A stretch of 64,000 bases of DNA from Pseudomonas cremoricolorata DSM 17059 = NBRC 16634 (GCF_000425745.1 NZ_AUEA01000014.1:63554-127553), one strand, 5' to 3'. Shown: positions 1 to 9,440, counted from the stretch's first letter. Notes: generated by a model not told the origin, from the letters alone. Translations and numbers: made by a program.

Positions 1-591
1 CCCAAGTCGATCGTCTATCGCCTGCTGGCACCGGCAATGGCGCTGGAGGGCGTACTGCGCATCAGTTGCCGGGAAGACAAACTCGAACGCTTGCTCGCCG
101 ATCTTGCGATCCAGCGCCTTGACCTGGTCATCTCCGACAGCCCGATGCCCAGCCACCTGGACATCAAAGGCTTCAGCCAGAAACTCGGCGAATGCGGCCT
201 GAGCTTCTTCGCCGCGCCGGCGCTGGCCGCGCGCTTGTGCGGCGACTTCCCGGCGTGCCTGCACAACGCCCCGCTGCTGATTCCGGGGCAGGACACCATG
301 CTGCGCAGCCGCCTGCTGCGCTGGCTGGCCGAGCAGCAATTGCAGCCGCGGATCATCGGTGAGTTCGACGACAGCGCACTGATGCAGGCCTTTGGGCAAT
401 CGGGCAGCGGCCTGTTCGTCGCGCCCAGCGTCATCGCCGAGGAAGTCTGCCAGCGCTGCGCGGTGCAATTGATCGGGCAGACCGACGCGGTCACCGAAGC
501 CTTCTATGCAATTTCAGTGGAACGCAAGGTCAAGCACCCCGGCATCGTCGCCATCACCGAGAGCGCGCGGCATCAGCTGTTTCAGTGGTAG
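1..591 (+). CDS. nhaR: LysR-family activator NhaR, C-terminal part (5' truncated by window edge)
   Basis: The frame is open from base 1, so the N-terminal winged helix lies outside the window; 196 residues of the effector-binding domain remain. The visible part starts PKSIVYRLL and contains the LVISDSPMPSHLDIKG stretch that I associate with NhaR, the Na+-responsive activator of the nhaA antiporter in enterobacteria. LysR effector domains bind a small ligand or ion and change how the dimer contacts DNA. The gene ends just before sstT on the same strand. The NhaR name rests on sequence feel without the DNA-binding domain; another LysR member is the alternative. Confidence 0.75.
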   Translation, partial: PKSIVYRLLAPAMALEGVLRISCREDKLERLLADLAIQRLDLVISDSPMPSHLDIKGFSQKLGECGLSFFAAPALAARLCGDFPACLHNAPLLIPGQDTMLRSRLLRWLAEQQLQPRIIGEFDDSALMQAFGQSGSGLFVAPSVIAEEVCQRCAVQLIGQTDAVTEAFYAISVERKVKHPGIVAITESARHQLFQW

Positions 592-665
592 CACTGCCCG
601 GTCACGGGGCAAACGCTGTGGTAGAGTCCGCCGCCTATTTCCGAGGCCTCGAGGCACCGCTGCAC

Positions 666-1877
666 ATGTCTGCTGTATTTCGCCTGCTGAACCGCACAAG
701 CCTGGTCACCCAGATCGTCATCGGCCTGCTCGCCGGCATCCTCCTGGCCGTGCTGGCGCCCAGCGTCGCGGTCAACCTGACCCTGCCCGGCACCGTGTTC
801 ATCTCGGCGCTCAAGGCGGTGGCGCCGATTCTGGTGTTCGTGCTGGTGATCGCCTCAATCGCCAACCACCAGCAGGGTCAGCAGACGCACATCCGGCCGA
901 TCCTCTGGCTGTACCTGCTCGGTACGTTTTCCGCAGCCGTAGTGGCAGTGGTTGCCAGCATGCACTTCCCCTCGACCCTGGTGCTCAATGCCGGTGACGC
1001 CGGCCTGAGCGCCCCAGGCGGCATCAACGAGGTGCTGCAGGGCTTGCTGATGAGCGCAGTGGACAACCCGGTCAGCGCGCTGGTCAACGCCAACTTCATC
1101 GGCATTCTGACCTGGGCAATCGGCCTGGGCGTGCTGCTGCGCAAGGCCGGCAAGGCCACCCGCGGCGTCGCCGATGACCTGTCCAAGGCCATTACCGACA
1201 TCGTGCGAGTGGTGATTCGCTTCGCCCCGCTGGGCATCTTCGGCCTGGTCAGCTCGACCCTGGCCCAGGCCGGCTTGCAGGCGCTGCTGGGCTACCTGCA
1301 CCTGCTCGGCGTACTGCTCGGCTGCATGCTGTTCGTGGCCCTGGTGGTCAACCCGTTGATCACCTGGTGCATGATTCGCCGCAATCCGTACCCGCTGGTG
1401 CTGCTGTGCCTGCGCGAAAGTGGCATCACCGCGTTCTTCACCCGCAGCTCGGCGGCCAACATCCCCGTGAACCTGGCGCTGTCGGAAAAGCTCGGCCTGC
1501 ACGAAGACACCTACGCCGTATCGATCCCGCTGGGCGCGACCATCAACATGGCCGGCGCTGCCATCACCATCACCGTGCTGACCCTTGCAGCGGTGCATAC
1601 CCTGGGCATCGCGGTCGACCTGCCGACCGCTGTGTTGCTCAGCGTGGTGGCATCGATCTGTGCCTGCGGCGCCTCGGGCGTTGCAGGCGGCTCGCTGCTT
1701 TTGATTCCTCTGGCCTGCGGGCTGTTCGGCATCCCCAACGAGGTGGCCATGCAGGTGGTGGCGGTCGGCTTCATCATCGGCGTGGTGCAGGATTCGGCAG
1801 AAACCGCGCTGAACTCCTCAACCGACGTGGTCTTCACCGCCGCCGCCTGCGAAGCCATGGCCCGGCGCAGCGCCTGA
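666..1877 (+). CDS. sstT: Serine/threonine:Na+ symporter SstT
   Basis: This is a dicarboxylate/amino-acid:cation symporter (DAACS) family inner-membrane protein of 403 residues, close to the 414 of E. coli SstT. It is expected to take up serine and threonine with Na+. Hydrophobic segments run throughout. The signature TRSSAANIPVNLALSEKLGL and the following INMAGAAITIT stretch match the re-entrant loop and substrate/sodium site of the family. The frame is open from 585, but I choose the ATG at 666 because the upstream residues are non-homologous and MSAVFRLLNRTSLVTQI is a typical start. It follows nhaR directly, and both proteins relate to sodium. Confidence 0.9.
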   Translation: MSAVFRLLNRTSLVTQIVIGLLAGILLAVLAPSVAVNLTLPGTVFISALKAVAPILVFVLVIASIANHQQGQQTHIRPILWLYLLGTFSAAVVAVVASMHFPSTLVLNAGDAGLSAPGGINEVLQGLLMSAVDNPVSALVNANFIGILTWAIGLGVLLRKAGKATRGVADDLSKAITDIVRVVIRFAPLGIFGLVSSTLAQAGLQALLGYLHLLGVLLGCMLFVALVVNPLITWCMIRRNPYPLVLLCLRESGITAFFTRSSAANIPVNLALSEKLGLHEDTYAVSIPLGATINMAGAAITITVLTLAAVHTLGIAVDLPTAVLLSVVASICACGASGVAGGSLLLIPLACGLFGIPNEVAMQVVAVGFIIGVVQDSAETALNSSTDVVFTAAACEAMARRSA

Positions 1878-1959
1878 CGCCCCGCTGCCCGCGCTCGGCA
1901 TTTGCCTGGGCGCGCGGCGCGTCCTACCCTAGTGGCCTTTTCATTGCAGAGAACGCGCC

Positions 1960-2607
1960 ATGACCGACCAGCCCGTCACCGACGCCGCACGCCTCACTGA
2001 CATCGAAATCCGCGTACTCGGCGCCTTGATCGAGAAGCAGGCGAGCAGCCCGGAAAGCTACCCACTGACGCTCAATGCCCTGGTGCTGGCCTGCAACCAG
2101 AAAACCAGCCGCGAGCCTGTGATGAATCTGTCGCCCGGCCAGGTCGGCCAGGCTTTGCGCGCCCTTGAAGCGCAAGACATGGCGCGCTTGCAGATGGGCA
2201 GCCGCGCAGATCGCTGGGAACATCGCCTCGACAAGGGCCTGGAGCTGGTGCCGGCGCAGCTGACGCTGATGGGCCTGATGTTCCTGCGCGGGCCGCAGAC
2301 CCTCAACGAACTGCTCAGCCGCAGCAGCCGCCTGCACGCCTTCGAAGACCTCGATCAGGTCCAGCATCAGCTCGAGCGACTGGTCACCCGCGAACTGGCC
2401 CTGCACCTGCCACGCCAGGCCGGCCAGCGTGAAGACCGCTATACCCACGCACTGGGCGACCCGGCGCAGATCGAAGCGATCATCGCCGCGCGCCAGCATG
2501 GCGCAGGTGAAGGCCGCAGCGCTTCAGGCGTGTCCGAAGATCGCCTGGAAGCGCTGGAGGCGCGTATCGCCGCACTGGAGGAGCGTCTGGCCCTGCTGGA
2601 GGGCTGA
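1960..2607 (+). CDS. YceH family protein (DUF480/UPF0502)
   Basis: A 215-residue protein opening with LTDIEIRVLGALIEKQ, then NALVLACNQKTSREPVMNLS, both hallmarks of the YceH family. Structures of relatives show two winged-helix domains, so a DNA- or protein-binding role is likely, but the cellular function is unknown. The C-terminal 35 residues (LEALEARIAALEERLALLEG) form a clear heptad coiled coil, probably for oligomerisation. It has its own unit, convergent with the glycoside hydrolase only 8 bp away. Confidence 0.88.
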   Translation: MTDQPVTDAARLTDIEIRVLGALIEKQASSPESYPLTLNALVLACNQKTSREPVMNLSPGQVGQALRALEAQDMARLQMGSRADRWEHRLDKGLELVPAQLTLMGLMFLRGPQTLNELLSRSSRLHAFEDLDQVQHQLERLVTRELALHLPRQAGQREDRYTHALGDPAQIEAIIAARQHGAGEGRSASGVSEDRLEALEARIAALEERLALLEG

Positions 2608-2615
2608 GACACCCC

Positions 2616-4424
2616 TCACTCGCTGCGACTGGCGCGGTCGCGCACCGGGCAGCGTGCCTGCAGGTTGAGCGCGGTGTTGATGATGCCGATGTGGCTGAAC
2701 GCTTGGGGGAAGTTGCCGAGCATGCGTTTGGCCTTGGGGTCGTACTGCTCGGCCAGCAGGCCGACATCGTTGCACAACCCCAGCAGGCGCTCGTACAGGG
2801 CCTGGGCCTCGTCGCGGCGCCCGAGCAGCACGTAGACATCGCACAGCCAGAAGGTGCAGACGAGGAACGTGCCCTCGCCCGCAGTCAGTCCGTCGGCACC
2901 GCTGTCGGTGTCATAGCGCATCACCAGGCCTTCGTGCAGCAGGCGCTGCTCGATCTGCTCGAGGGTGCGCAAGAAGCGTGAGTCATCGGCCGGCAAGAAA
3001 CCCGTCAAGGCGATCTGCAACAGGCTGGCGTCCATTTCCTTGGAGTCATACGCCTGGACGAAGAACTGCCCGGTCGGGTCCAGGCCGCGCTCGCAGACCT
3101 CGCGACGAATCTCGTCGGCCACGTTGCGGTAATGCTGACTCTGCTCGGTGTCCTGCTCAGTGTCTTGTTCGGTACTTTCCGCCAGCAGCGCGGCGCGGTC
3201 GAAGGCGACCCAGGCCATGACCTTGGAATGCACGAAGTGTTGCTGACCTCCGCGGACTTCCCAGATACCTTCATCGGGGTCGCGCCAGATGGTTTCCAGA
3301 TACGGCAGGATCAGCCGCGAAATCGCCGCACTGCGCGGGTGCCGCGGCAGGCCGGCCTTGATCGCCTGGGCCATGGCATCGGCCACCTCGCCATAGATGT
3401 CGAGCTGGTGCTGGTTGGCGGCGGCATTGCCGACCCTTACCGGCTGCGAATGCTCGTAACCGGCCAACCATGGCAGCGTGTATTCCTGCAAGTCGCGCTC
3501 ACCGGCCAGGCCATACATGATCTGCATCTGCTCGGGGTTGCCGGCCACCGAGCGCAGCAGCCATTCACGCCAGGCCTGAGCCTCTTCGATGTAGCCCAGG
3601 TTCATGAAGGCGAACAGCGTCATGGTCGCGTCGCGCAGCCAGCAATAGCGGTAGTCCCAGTTGCGTTCACCGCCGAGGCGTTCGGGCAGCGAGGTGGTCA
3701 CCGCTGCGACGATGCCGCCGGTGGGCGCGTAGGTCATGGCCTTGAGGGTGATCAGCGAACGCCGCACCTGGGCGCTGTAGGGGCCCACCTCCGGGCAGCG
3801 ACTGGCGAAGGTCTGCCACTGGTCGATGGTTTCTTTCAGCGCCGCCTCGACATTGCAGTCTGGCTCGATGGGCAGGTGTGAGCGCTGATGGCGCAGGCTG
3901 AATGTCTCGCGCTGGCCGGCACTGACGCGAAAACGCGCCACGGTGTGGTGGTCGGCGGCATGCGGCGCCACGCTGCTGCACAGAATCACCCGATCAGGCC
4001 CGGCCACCGCGCTCAGCGTGTGTGGGTCGAGCATCTCCACCCAGGGGACGCTGCGGCCATAGTCGAAACGCAGCACCAGGTCCATTTCGAAGTTCACCTC
4101 GCCGCTCAGCCCCTCGACGATACGCACCACCGAATTGGTTTCGGTGAGCGGCATGAGGTCGAGTACGCGGGCGCTGCCAGTGGCGGTGACATAGGTGGTT
4201 TCCAGCACCAAGGTGTCGTCCAGGTAACGCCGTTCGCTGTGCTCGACCGAGTCGCACGGGGCGATCCGCCAGCGGCCGTTCTCTTCGTTGCCGAGCAGGC
4301 TGGCGAATACCGCCGGGGCGTCGAAACGCGGCAGTGACAGCCAGTCCAGCGAACCATTGCGATTGACCAGGGCAGCGCTACGGCAGTTGCCCAGCAGGGC
4401 ATAGTCTTCGATCAAAGCGGGCAT
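2616..4424 (-). CDS. Glycoside hydrolase family 15 protein (glucoamylase/trehalase-like)
   Basis: A 602-residue cytoplasmic GH15 enzyme with an N-terminal beta-sandwich opening MPALIEDYALLGN and an (alpha/alpha)6 catalytic barrel. RNWDYRYCWLRD at about 254-265 and DEGIWEVRG at about 384-392 (general acid Glu) are family hallmarks; GEGTFLVCTFW at about 516-526 carries the candidate base. Relatives hydrolyse alpha-glucosides, some of them trehalose. I chose the ATG at 4424 because AAGGA lies 6 bases upstream; the frame extends to 4475. A small tandem EQDT repeat (about 419-429) sits in a loop. It lies downstream of zwf and gnd on the same strand, suggesting it feeds glucose to the oxidative pentose phosphate steps. 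The exact substrate is unknown. Confidence 0.88.
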   Translation of the reverse strand: MPALIEDYALLGNCRSAALVNRNGSLDWLSLPRFDAPAVFASLLGNEENGRWRIAPCDSVEHSERRYLDDTLVLETTYVTATGSARVLDLMPLTETNSVVRIVEGLSGEVNFEMDLVLRFDYGRSVPWVEMLDPHTLSAVAGPDRVILCSSVAPHAADHHTVARFRVSAGQRETFSLRHQRSHLPIEPDCNVEAALKETIDQWQTFASRCPEVGPYSAQVRRSLITLKAMTYAPTGGIVAAVTTSLPERLGGERNWDYRYCWLRDATMTLFAFMNLGYIEEAQAWREWLLRSVAGNPEQMQIMYGLAGERDLQEYTLPWLAGYEHSQPVRVGNAAANQHQLDIYGEVADAMAQAIKAGLPRHPRSAAISRLILPYLETIWRDPDEGIWEVRGGQQHFVHSKVMAWVAFDRAALLAESTEQDTEQDTEQSQHYRNVADEIRREVCERGLDPTGQFFVQAYDSKEMDASLLQIALTGFLPADDSRFLRTLEQIEQRLLHEGLVMRYDTDSGADGLTAGEGTFLVCTFWLCDVYVLLGRRDEAQALYERLLGLCNDVGLLAEQYDPKAKRMLGNFPQAFSHIGIINTALNLQARCPVRDRASRSE

Positions 4425-4516
4425 CTCATGTCCTTGGTAGCGGTCAATTGGGAATCGCGGTTGTTCCAGGCTCACATTCGGTACTCACCCCGAATGCTGT
4501 GAACGGCATGGGTGGG

Positions 4517-4560
4517 GACTGCTTCGCAGTTCATCGCGGCTAAAGCCGCTTGTACAAGAT
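4517..4560. repeat. REP-like repeat, two small stem-loops
   Basis: Two adjacent imperfect hairpins: ACTGC-ttc-GCAGT (4518-4530) and GCGGC-taaa-GCCGC (4536-4549), followed by TTGTACAAG. This composition (cgcggctaaagccgc) is the familiar Pseudomonas REP/intergenic repeat. It sits in the gap between zwf and the GH15 gene and may stabilise upstream mRNA or weaken read-through. Confidence 0.6.
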
Positions 4561-4614
4561 GTGCACCACCCGTAGCGATTGGGCCGCCCAGCGCCCCGAT
4601 TGCCTGAACGGTGC

Positions 4615-6108
4615 TCAACCGAGGGTATGCCACTCACGGTGATCGCGGCCAAGCAGGTCGTTGCCGGCCTCCGGTCCATCCTCCCCCGCCGGGTACTCGT
4701 GAACCTCGCCGCCGCTGGCCCAGGCATCGAGGAACGGCTGCACTGCGCGCCAGCCGTTTTCGATGTTGTCGGCGCGCTGGAACAGGGTTTGGTCACCGGT
4801 CAGGCAGTCGTAGATCAACGTCTCGTAGCCGGTGGCCGGGCTCATCTTGAAAAAATCCTTGTAGGCAAAGCCCAGCTCGACGTTCTCCATCACCAGCTCC
4901 GGCCCAGGACGCTTGGCTTGCAGGTCGAACCACATGCCTTCGTTCGGCTGGATCTGGATCTTCAAATAGTTGGGCTTGGGCTGGGCCAGCTCCATGTCGC
5001 GGAACTGCGCGTAGGGCGCCGGTTTGAAGCAGATGGCGATTTCCGTGTCGCGCACGCTCATGCGCTTGCCGGTACGCAGGTAGAACGGCACGCCGGCCCA
5101 GCGCCAGTTATCGATCATCACCTTGAGCGCGACGTAGGTTTCGGTCTGGCTGTCTGGGTCGACATTGGCCTCGTCGCGGTAGCCCGGCAGGCGTTTGCCG
5201 GCGACGTACTGCCCGCGCACCGAGTTCTTCAGCGCAAGCTTGGGCGTCCACGGGCGGATGGCCCCCACCACTTTGGCTTTCTCACCGCGCACCGCATCGG
5301 CGCCGAAGGCTGCGGGCGGCTCCATGGCCACCATCGCCAGCAACTGGAACAGATGGTTGGGGACCATGTCGCGCAAGGCCCCGGTGTTGTCGTAGAAGGC
5401 GCCGCGGGTTTCCACGCCGACGGTTTCCGCGGCGGTGATCTGTACGTGATCGATGTAGTGGTTGTTCCAGAACGACTCGAACAGCCCGTTGGAGAAACGG
5501 CTGACGAGGATGTTCTGCACCGTTTCCTTGCCCAGGTAATGATCGATGCGGTAGATCTGCCGCTCGTCCATGACCTTCAGCAAGCGGGCGTTGAGCGCCT
5601 GGGCACTGGCCAGATCGGTGCCGAACGGTTTTTCCACCACCACCCGGCGAAAACCGCCGGATGACTCATCGAGCAACCCCGCCTCGCCCAGACGCTGGGC
5701 GACTTCGGGAAAGAAGCGCGGCGAGGTGGCGAGGTAGAAGATGGCATTGCCGTGGGAGGTCTTGGCGATGCGCTGGGCGATCGCCTGGTAGGTGGCCGGG
5801 TCGAGGAAATCACCGGTCTGGTAGTCAAGACGCTTGGCAAGCTTGGCCCACAGCGCTTCGTCGAGGGTCTTCGGCGCGCCCTCACCGCCCTTGTCGCGCT
5901 CGGTGAGGAAATCGTGCAGACGCTCGGCGAAGCCTTCGGCGCTGACCTCGTTGTGGTCGACGCCGACGATGCGCAGGTTGCGGTCGAGCAAGCCATCGCG
6001 GCTCAGGTTGTACAGCGCGGGCATCAACAGGCGTTTGACCAAATCACCGTTGGCGCCAAACAAGAACAGCGTGCAGGGCGGAGCAGCAGGCGTCTTGGTT
6101 TTTTTCAT
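4615..6108 (-). CDS. zwf: Glucose-6-phosphate 1-dehydrogenase
   Basis: A 497-residue cytosolic enzyme oxidising glucose 6-phosphate to 6-phosphogluconolactone with NAD(P)+. The Rossmann motif GANGDLVKR is at 18-26 (usual form GASGDLAKR) and the substrate/catalytic signature RIDHYLGKE at 187-195; VVVEKPFGTDLASA precedes it. The length is normal. Its ATG overlaps the stop of gnd by one base (TGATG), so the two are translationally coupled and encode the consecutive oxidative pentose phosphate steps. Pseudomonads usually carry a main zwf in the glucose regulon; this copy beside gnd and GH15 is probably an accessory paralogue (inference). Confidence 0.95.
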   Translation of the reverse strand: MKKTKTPAAPPCTLFLFGANGDLVKRLLMPALYNLSRDGLLDRNLRIVGVDHNEVSAEGFAERLHDFLTERDKGGEGAPKTLDEALWAKLAKRLDYQTGDFLDPATYQAIAQRIAKTSHGNAIFYLATSPRFFPEVAQRLGEAGLLDESSGGFRRVVVEKPFGTDLASAQALNARLLKVMDERQIYRIDHYLGKETVQNILVSRFSNGLFESFWNNHYIDHVQITAAETVGVETRGAFYDNTGALRDMVPNHLFQLLAMVAMEPPAAFGADAVRGEKAKVVGAIRPWTPKLALKNSVRGQYVAGKRLPGYRDEANVDPDSQTETYVALKVMIDNWRWAGVPFYLRTGKRMSVRDTEIAICFKPAPYAQFRDMELAQPKPNYLKIQIQPNEGMWFDLQAKRPGPELVMENVELGFAYKDFFKMSPATGYETLIYDCLTGDQTLFQRADNIENGWRAVQPFLDAWASGGEVHEYPAGEDGPEAGNDLLGRDHREWHTLG

Positions 6109-7088
6109 CAGCTTTTCTTCTCGACATGACCACCGAAGCCCAGGCGCATGGCCGACAGCACCTTGTCGCCGTACGTGCCCTGCTGCTGACGCGAACGGAA
6201 GCGGGCGAACAGGGCGCTGGAAAGCACCGGCACCGGGGTCGCCTGCTCGACGGCAGCATCGACCGTCCAGCGCCCTTCACCGCTGTCGGACACCGAGCCG
6301 CTGAACTGCGACAGCTGCGGATCGGCTGCCATGGCATCGGCGGTGAGGTCGAGCAGCCACGAGGTGATGACGCTGCCACGACGCCAGACTTCGGCGATTT
6401 CCGGCAAGTTGAGGTCGAAGCGCTGCGCCTCTGGCAGTTCATCGCTGCCCTTGCTGCGCAGCAGGTCGAAGCCCTCGGCGTAGGCCTGCATCAGACCATA
6501 CTCGATACCGTTGTGAACCATCTTCACGTAGTGCCCGGCGCCGGGTGGGCCGGCGTGGATGTAGCCGTGTTCGGCGCGCTGGTGCTCGCCTTGCAGGCCA
6601 TGGGTACGTGGAATGTCGCCGACGCCTGGGGCCAGCGCTGCGAACAACGGCTCGAGACGCTCGAACACATCACGCTCGCCGCCGATCATCATGCAGTAGC
6701 CACGTTCCAGCCCCCACACGCCGCCGGAAGTGCCGACGTCCAGGTAATGCAGGCCACGCTTGGCCAGCTCGGCAGCGCGGCGCATGTCGTCTTTGTAGAA
6801 GGTGTTGCCGCCATCGATGATAGAGTCACCAGGCTCGAGCAGATCGGCCAGTTGCGCGATGGTCTGCTCGGTCGGCTCACCGGCCGGCAGCATGACCCAC
6901 ACCGCACGCGGCGCCTGCAACTGTTGCACCACGGCGGCAAGATCGGCAGCGCTGAGCGCGCCTTCGCCGGCCAGGGTGTTGACTGCGTTGTGGTCGCGAT
7001 CGTGTGCGACCACTTCATGCCCAGCGCGCATAAGCCGTCTTGCGATGTTGCCGCCCATGCGGCCCAAGCCGACGATTCCTAATTGCAT
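6108..7088 (-). CDS. gnd: 6-phosphogluconate dehydrogenase, decarboxylating (short form)
   Basis: A 326-residue protein that decarboxylates 6-phosphogluconate to ribulose 5-phosphate. Seen: N-terminal GLGRMGGNIARRL dinucleotide-binding loop, DGGNTFYKDD, DVGTSGGVWGLERGY and the catalytic GHYVKMVHNGIEYG. It is of the short type (about 300-330 residues), usually NAD-preferring, rather than the 468-residue enterobacterial type. The start at 7088 has AGGAG 10 bases upstream; the frame runs on to 7127 without a ribosome site. First gene of gnd > zwf > GH15. Confidence 0.93.
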   Translation of the reverse strand: MQLGIVGLGRMGGNIARRLMRAGHEVVAHDRDHNAVNTLAGEGALSAADLAAVVQQLQAPRAVWVMLPAGEPTEQTIAQLADLLEPGDSIIDGGNTFYKDDMRRAAELAKRGLHYLDVGTSGGVWGLERGYCMMIGGERDVFERLEPLFAALAPGVGDIPRTHGLQGEHQRAEHGYIHAGPPGAGHYVKMVHNGIEYGLMQAYAEGFDLLRSKGSDELPEAQRFDLNLPEIAEVWRRGSVITSWLLDLTADAMAADPQLSQFSGSVSDSGEGRWTVDAAVEQATPVPVLSSALFARFRSRQQQGTYGDKVLSAMRLGFGGHVEKKS

Positions 7089-7212
7089 GTGCTGGTTGCT
7101 CCTACGTGATTTGAATGACAAGACCATGAAACCTTTGCAGATTAGTCCAGCGCGCTGGCCGAGGGTTCAGCAGGCGCCGATGTTTGCTTGATGAAGAATG
7201 ATACGAGTGAGA

Positions 7213-8559
7213 TCAGGATGGCTTGACCGTGAAGTGCTGAGCCACCGCCTGGGAAAAGTGCGTGCAGTTGATGCGCGCATAGCGCTGGTAGTCACGCCCC
7301 ACGGCGAACGCCGAGCCGGGCATGAGCAGTATCTTCTGTTGTTCGAGGCGCGCGATCAGCGCTTGCAGGTTGGCAAGCTCGGGGTGATAGGCCCAGATGA
7401 ACATGCCGCCCTGGGGCTCGATGTCGAAGCGCCAGCCGCGTTCGAGTAGCAGCTTCTGCGTCTGTACCTGCTGGCTGATCAGGCGCTGCTGGACATCCTT
7501 CATGTGCCGGGCGTAGGTGCCGTCGGACAGAATCGTGTTGACGAAGCGTTCGCAGAACGCCGGCACCGCCACGCAGGTGAGCAGTTTCAGGCGCGTCAGT
7601 GGCTCGATCAACTCCTGCGCGCAGGCGATGTAGCCGACCCGCAGCGAAGCCGACAGGCATTTGGAAAAACTGCCGATGTAGATCACCCGTTCCAGGTTGT
7701 CCAGCTCGGCGAAGGTCTGCCGTACGCCTGGGCTGAAGTCGCCATAGACATCGTCTTCGACCACATAGAACTCATGCTCGATGGCCAGACGCAGCACCTT
7801 GAAGGCGTTGTGCGGGCTGATGTTGCCGCCGGTGGGGTTATGGAAGGTGCTGTTGCAGAAGAACGCCTTGATCTTGTGCGTGGCCAGGTGCGCCTGCATG
7901 GCTTCGATATCAGGCCCGTCCTGGGTGCGCGGAATGCCGATGACCTGGCCGCCAGCCAGTTGAATCAGGCGAATCAGATTGCCGTTGCCCGGCTCGTCGA
8001 CGAACACCTGATCGCCGGGCTTGAGCAGCAAGCGGGCGATGAGGTCGAGCGCCTGGGTGGCGCCCAGGGTGGTGATGACCTGGCTGGGCCGGGCATCGAC
8101 GCGGGTCTGACGCTTCATGTGCACGCACAACTGCTTGCGCATCGGCAGGTGACCCAGGATATCGCCGTACTCGGCCAGCGAGCTCTGCTCTAGCCGCGCG
8201 GTGCGGCGAATCGCCTTGGCCAGCGAGTCGGTGTCGCGCCATTCAGGCGGCAGCCAGCCGCAGCCGAGCTTGGTGTAGTGCTGGCCGCCTTGCAGCAGCT
8301 TGAACAGCGGGTCGCCGTCCATGCTCTGCGGGTCGTGGCTGACGGCGATCTGCGCCGCGCGGCTGGTGACGAAGTAACCGCGCCCGGCAAAGGCGGTCAG
8401 CTCTCCCTCGCTGACCAGCCGCGCATAGGCGGAAACGGCGTCGTGATAACTGTGCCCGGCGGCTGCCAACTTGCGAATCGATGGCATGCGCTGCCCGGCC
8501 AGCCACTCGCCATCGGCCAGACGCTGCTTGAGGGAATCGTAGAGGGCGTTGGTGCTCAT
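7213..8559 (-). CDS. MocR/GntR-type regulator with aminotransferase-fold domain
   Basis: A 448-residue MocR-family protein: a GntR winged helix (about 1-70, RMPSIRKLAAAG...YHDAVSAYARL) fused to a fold-type I aminotransferase domain (about 100-440). PLP-site features visible are NPTGG at 241-245, EDDVYGD at 268-274 and the Schiff-base lysine Lys300 in GSFSKCLSASLRVGY. Such proteins sense PLP or a PLP-amino-acid adduct and usually control a divergent gene. Here it diverges from the acetyltransferase-AlaX-MFS-PLP operon across 170 bp containing an inverted repeat, so it is the likely regulator of that operon. Some such proteins are annotated as aminotransferases. Confidence 0.9.
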   Translation of the reverse strand: MSTNALYDSLKQRLADGEWLAGQRMPSIRKLAAAGHSYHDAVSAYARLVSEGELTAFAGRGYFVTSRAAQIAVSHDPQSMDGDPLFKLLQGGQHYTKLGCGWLPPEWRDTDSLAKAIRRTARLEQSSLAEYGDILGHLPMRKQLCVHMKRQTRVDARPSQVITTLGATQALDLIARLLLKPGDQVFVDEPGNGNLIRLIQLAGGQVIGIPRTQDGPDIEAMQAHLATHKIKAFFCNSTFHNPTGGNISPHNAFKVLRLAIEHEFYVVEDDVYGDFSPGVRQTFAELDNLERVIYIGSFSKCLSASLRVGYIACAQELIEPLTRLKLLTCVAVPAFCERFVNTILSDGTYARHMKDVQQRLISQQVQTQKLLLERGWRFDIEPQGGMFIWAYHPELANLQALIARLEQQKILLMPGSAFAVGRDYQRYARINCTHFSQAVAQHFTVKPS

Positions 8560-8576
8560 CGCGGGGTCTGTCAGCC

Positions 8577-8596
8577 GTTAGGAAATAAAGCCTAAC
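8577..8596. promoter_or_regulatory. Inverted repeat, candidate MocR operator
   Basis: GTTAGG-N8-CCTAAC lies 18 bp before the regulator start, in the 170-bp divergent intergenic region. The position suits autoregulation and control of the divergent operon. Only one copy is seen. Confidence 0.45.
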
Positions 8597-8729
8597 AGTT
8601 ACCTGGAAACGATGTCGACTGTTCGTTTTCATCCGCAGGAATAGTGCCATTATTTCTTTCGTACTGAACGCCAAGTTCAACAACTTCCGCGCACCACGCC
8701 AAACAACCAGACCACTGGAAAGCGAAACT

Positions 8730-9440
8730 ATGGCCCATATGGACATACAGACTTCTGCGACCGCTCGACTTCCAGTTCATTACGAGCAGGAGTCATTCAA
8801 ACTGGTCAGAAACTTGCTCACTGCGGCACTTCTGGAATGTTGTTCGCCGCAGGAATATTCCCTGTTCGCCGACACAGACATGCTTGAAGTGGTGGCCGAC
8901 CAGTGCCATGACGACTTGCTCGCCTTTGCCGCGAAAGATCCGGCAGCCGGTTTCGATCCGGTGTTCATCGCCCGCACTTACACCTCTTATGCCGCCGTGT
9001 TGCATTACCGCCTGGCGCATCAGATCACCCAGACCGGCGGCAACTCGGCTGCCTACGAGCGCAGCCTGGCGGCGATCATCTCGCGCCGCGGCAAGATGCT
9101 CTCGGGCGCTGAAATCCACTGCCGCGCTCGCATCGGCGCACGCTTCATCATCGACCACGGCGTGGGCACGGTGATCGGCGAAACCTCGGTCATCGGCGAT
9201 GACTGCTACATCCTCGGCGGCGTCACCCTGGGCGCCCGCGGCATCAGCCAGAACCCTTGCGGGGCCAGGCATCCGCGCATCGGCGACCGGGTCCAGATCG
9301 GCGCCTTCAGCAGCGTTCTGGGCCCGGTACAGGTCGGCAACGATGCCTTCATCGGTCCCGGCTGCATCATCAGCAAAGATGTACCGGCACGCGCCAAAGT
9401 TCACGTTAAAACCGCCTTACAGATGGTATTAGAACAATGA
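8730..9440 (+). CDS. Serine O-acetyltransferase (CysE-like)
   Basis: A 236-residue left-handed beta-helix acyltransferase. An alpha-helical N-terminus (about 20-120) is followed by hexapeptide repeats (about 122-225). The catalytic pair DH at 142-143 (IIDHGVGTVIGE) and the RHP motif at 180-182 correspond to CysE active-site residues. It would acetylate L-serine with acetyl-CoA to O-acetyl-L-serine. The ATG at 8730 has GGAAAG 7 bases upstream. The stop overlaps the next start (ATGA). Its place beside a CysK-like enzyme and a tRNA editor, rather than sulfate assimilation genes, suggests a specialised O-acetylserine supply. Another acyl acceptor is possible. Confidence 0.87.
   Translation: MAHMDIQTSATARLPVHYEQESFKLVRNLLTAALLECCSPQEYSLFADTDMLEVVADQCHDDLLAFAAKDPAAGFDPVFIARTYTSYAAVLHYRLAHQITQTGGNSAAYERSLAAIISRRGKMLSGAEIHCRARIGARFIIDHGVGTVIGETSVIGDDCYILGGVTLGARGISQNPCGARHPRIGDRVQIGAFSSVLGPVQVGNDAFIGPGCIISKDVPARAKVHVKTALQMVLEQ

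Noticed and set aside
855..1598. Long minus-strand frame rich in Gln/His/Gly opposite sstT
   Set aside because: Antisense shadow of a GC-rich membrane-protein gene; composition is low complexity and no ribosome site.
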